Below, piece after piece: positions 49,401 through 49,548 of a stretch of DNA of 49,548 nt (positions within the stretch are counted from its first letter, which is position 1; each line of letters opens with the position of its first letter). The position numbers and the translations under genes are program-made. A model generated the notes under the pieces. The model saw only the letters and a list, made by a program, of their open reading frames with translations. It did no database searches and was not told the origin of the DNA. This DNA is from Candidatus Undinarchaeales archaeon (lineage in GTDB: Archaea > SpSt-1190 > JASMDC01), in assembly GCA_030753015.1 (NCBI GenBank), contig JASMDC010000026.1, forward strand, positions 1 through 49,548, read 5' to 3'.

Positions 49401-49548
49401 TGCGCAGTCCTTATCGAGGGAGCAAGTGCCACCGGTCGTTGCAAGACAAATGCCGGAATCATCGGTGATGAACTCCTTGACACACGAGTGTCCCGTACCG
49501 CACTCACAGGTCTCCCTACACAGGTCACCGGACACGACCGAATCCTTT
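46440..49548 (-). CDS. Large Cys-rich surface protein with C-terminal anchor (5' end outside the window)
   Basis: The frame is still open at the window edge (codons upstream of GTG 49535 read KDSV), so the N-terminus is missing. The visible part of about 1035 residues consists of many short Cys-rich units (DxxCATxC, CEGTLHIGYAC, GCxxC). Two thrombospondin-3-like calcium loops follow (DIDHDSIPDQIDPDP at 47724-47792 and DIDGDGVPDGDEECP at 47429-47506), then CGDGICxxxE knots. After these come a Cys-free beta-sandwich, a membrane helix (IPGLAIIGLVIFIVLVIGI) and a tail with SYYGYRY. The end architecture mirrors the protein at 10261-12213. It is probably an adhesin-like cell-surface protein. PfkA follows on the same strand with its own promoter. 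Confidence 0.7.
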   Translation of the reverse strand, partial: KDSVVSGDLCRETCECGTGHSCVKEFITDDSGICLATTGGTCSLDKDCATSCCAAATCVPRETVDLDSTCSNDCQCSLTMECTGGKCLKKTGVACDSGEQCGSGVCKGSTCKDRGEQTLAQPCRIDNDCITGLECTGGTCLGVLGTNATGHAECASGCASKGVCTVKSSVGLDGSCSDDCSCEQGLKCNNRKGTCLRDLSGFCLNPETCASDCCVEKACVIAGVIPDSGSCLLDCQCASGICAAGTCRAARPCITRADCDMPFCADGLCKEACGPEGAPCDTLDSTGYCCDGKCISLGDRLGGIPPYASCGSESCIDTVRCVGGSWRCGPGNTTCCAESGLGSCSTTGVCIDMFPCPGSCDGNTAQLKDCRDGACVDSGTRDCSTEMLFCRAGSCGPCLNDGDCSRFNKCEGTLHIGYACIGGSCERRDRECSDSYLVCEKEGCMACTSTEACAAQYGEGKQCEPVSGACRVLKCTNNDNCPNLCEDNVFVPFVCDDFLCKKGEDYTCKDGTICTTSGCAGCDSDVVCILDYGLGHTCIEERCVQTCIDGVCRKDAGENCLWCPDCRCSEGSVCDPWSDHADEGGCVPDIDHDSIPDQIDPDPQRKGFPCLNDNECPAACRGALALKFSCLSERCVVSNVKVCQEQGQVCERGLCVPCTAHSECTSIYGPLYTCSQGTCRRDIDGDGVPDGDEECPREPDLRDGCPTVKRCNTLIEDCRTGPGCACDGPLHVCDPHRTDADSTGCVGVRCGDSICDRPTENEGNCCQDCGCLDGKVCDAYEELCKAGCGDGICASHECSFCSRDCAPIFCANGVCDTVIGESCAGSEDCTCSVSIDVMGTYDVMDTPDIDVPVQVANIGNVPDSYIVRINTVNARLGFTEVPIPTIKPNGKHAFLLPLTFLSSAGTADIDIVVTSETFPELATAGGHVTITFGSSNQLFRAIQESFLWDIITGKNIPGLAIIGLVIFIVLVIGIRVVFRELTPRTVATVSPATSGTTAPSPYTARPATASYYGYRYMTGEARGSEGSQGLDGQSE

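Overview
The window looks archaeal. Many genes have an A/T-rich TATA element (TTTATATA-like) about 22-27 nt before a start codon, which implies leaderless or nearly leaderless transcripts. Neighbouring genes are often coupled by ATGA overlaps, and GTG/TTG starts are common. Two proteins start with the archaeal membrane-anchor pattern RGQ/RGE followed by a hydrophobic stretch, a pattern I associate with DPANN-type archaea. The exact lineage cannot be settled from the sequence.

Layout. (1) 1-1260: a membrane protein with a repetitive acidic cytoplasmic tail, then an intergenic region with a candidate structured RNA. (2) 1.5-5.3 kb: an operon of nickel-pincer-cofactor genes (larE, larB and a LarC C-terminal domain only) coupled to a PfkB-family sugar or nucleoside kinase, then an unknown gene. 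(3) 5.4-10.2 kb: two tandem CPA2-type Na+/H+ antiporters, a thioredoxin-fold protein, S-adenosylmethionine decarboxylase (minus strand), a small membrane protein, a zinc-ribbon protein and a membrane/zinc-ribbon/SHOCT protein whose TATA box sits in the loop of a perfect inverted repeat. (4) 10.2-35.5 kb: a cluster of secreted, cysteine-rich proteins. It contains a Cys-rich surface protein and a membrane-bound winged-helix regulator with related ectodomains, a Kazal-domain protein, another secreted protein, a pilin-like anchored protein and two tandem giant proteins of about 2,100 residues. A third giant copy is cut off after about 85 codons. (5) 35.3-38.5 kb: a head-to-head junction with a truncated minus-strand gene related to the central domain of the giants, then a complete IS1634/IS4-type insertion sequence. 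(6) 38.5-46.4 kb: housekeeping and signalling genes (metallophosphoesterase, methyltransferase, rhomboid-like protease, MscS channel, RGE-anchored protein, atypical receiver-PAS protein, DUF4350-like protein, SWIM zinc finger, PfkA phosphofructokinase). (7) 46.4 kb to the window end: the C-terminal part of another very Cys-rich surface protein with a transmembrane anchor and a Tyr-rich tail.

The most unusual content is the cysteine-rich surface cluster. The two giants share a fixed order: signal peptide, roughly 15 Cys-rich repeats of about 50 residues, a globular domain, a poly-Glu linker, exactly six knottin-like C-C-CC-C-C modules, beta-rich domains and an 8-Cys C-terminal motif. Together with the Kazal modules, the pilin-like partner and the paired ectodomain regulator, this could be an uncharacterised extracellular structure (adhesion, predation/defence or host contact) with its own sensor. 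That functional reading is inference; the architecture is read directly from the sequence.
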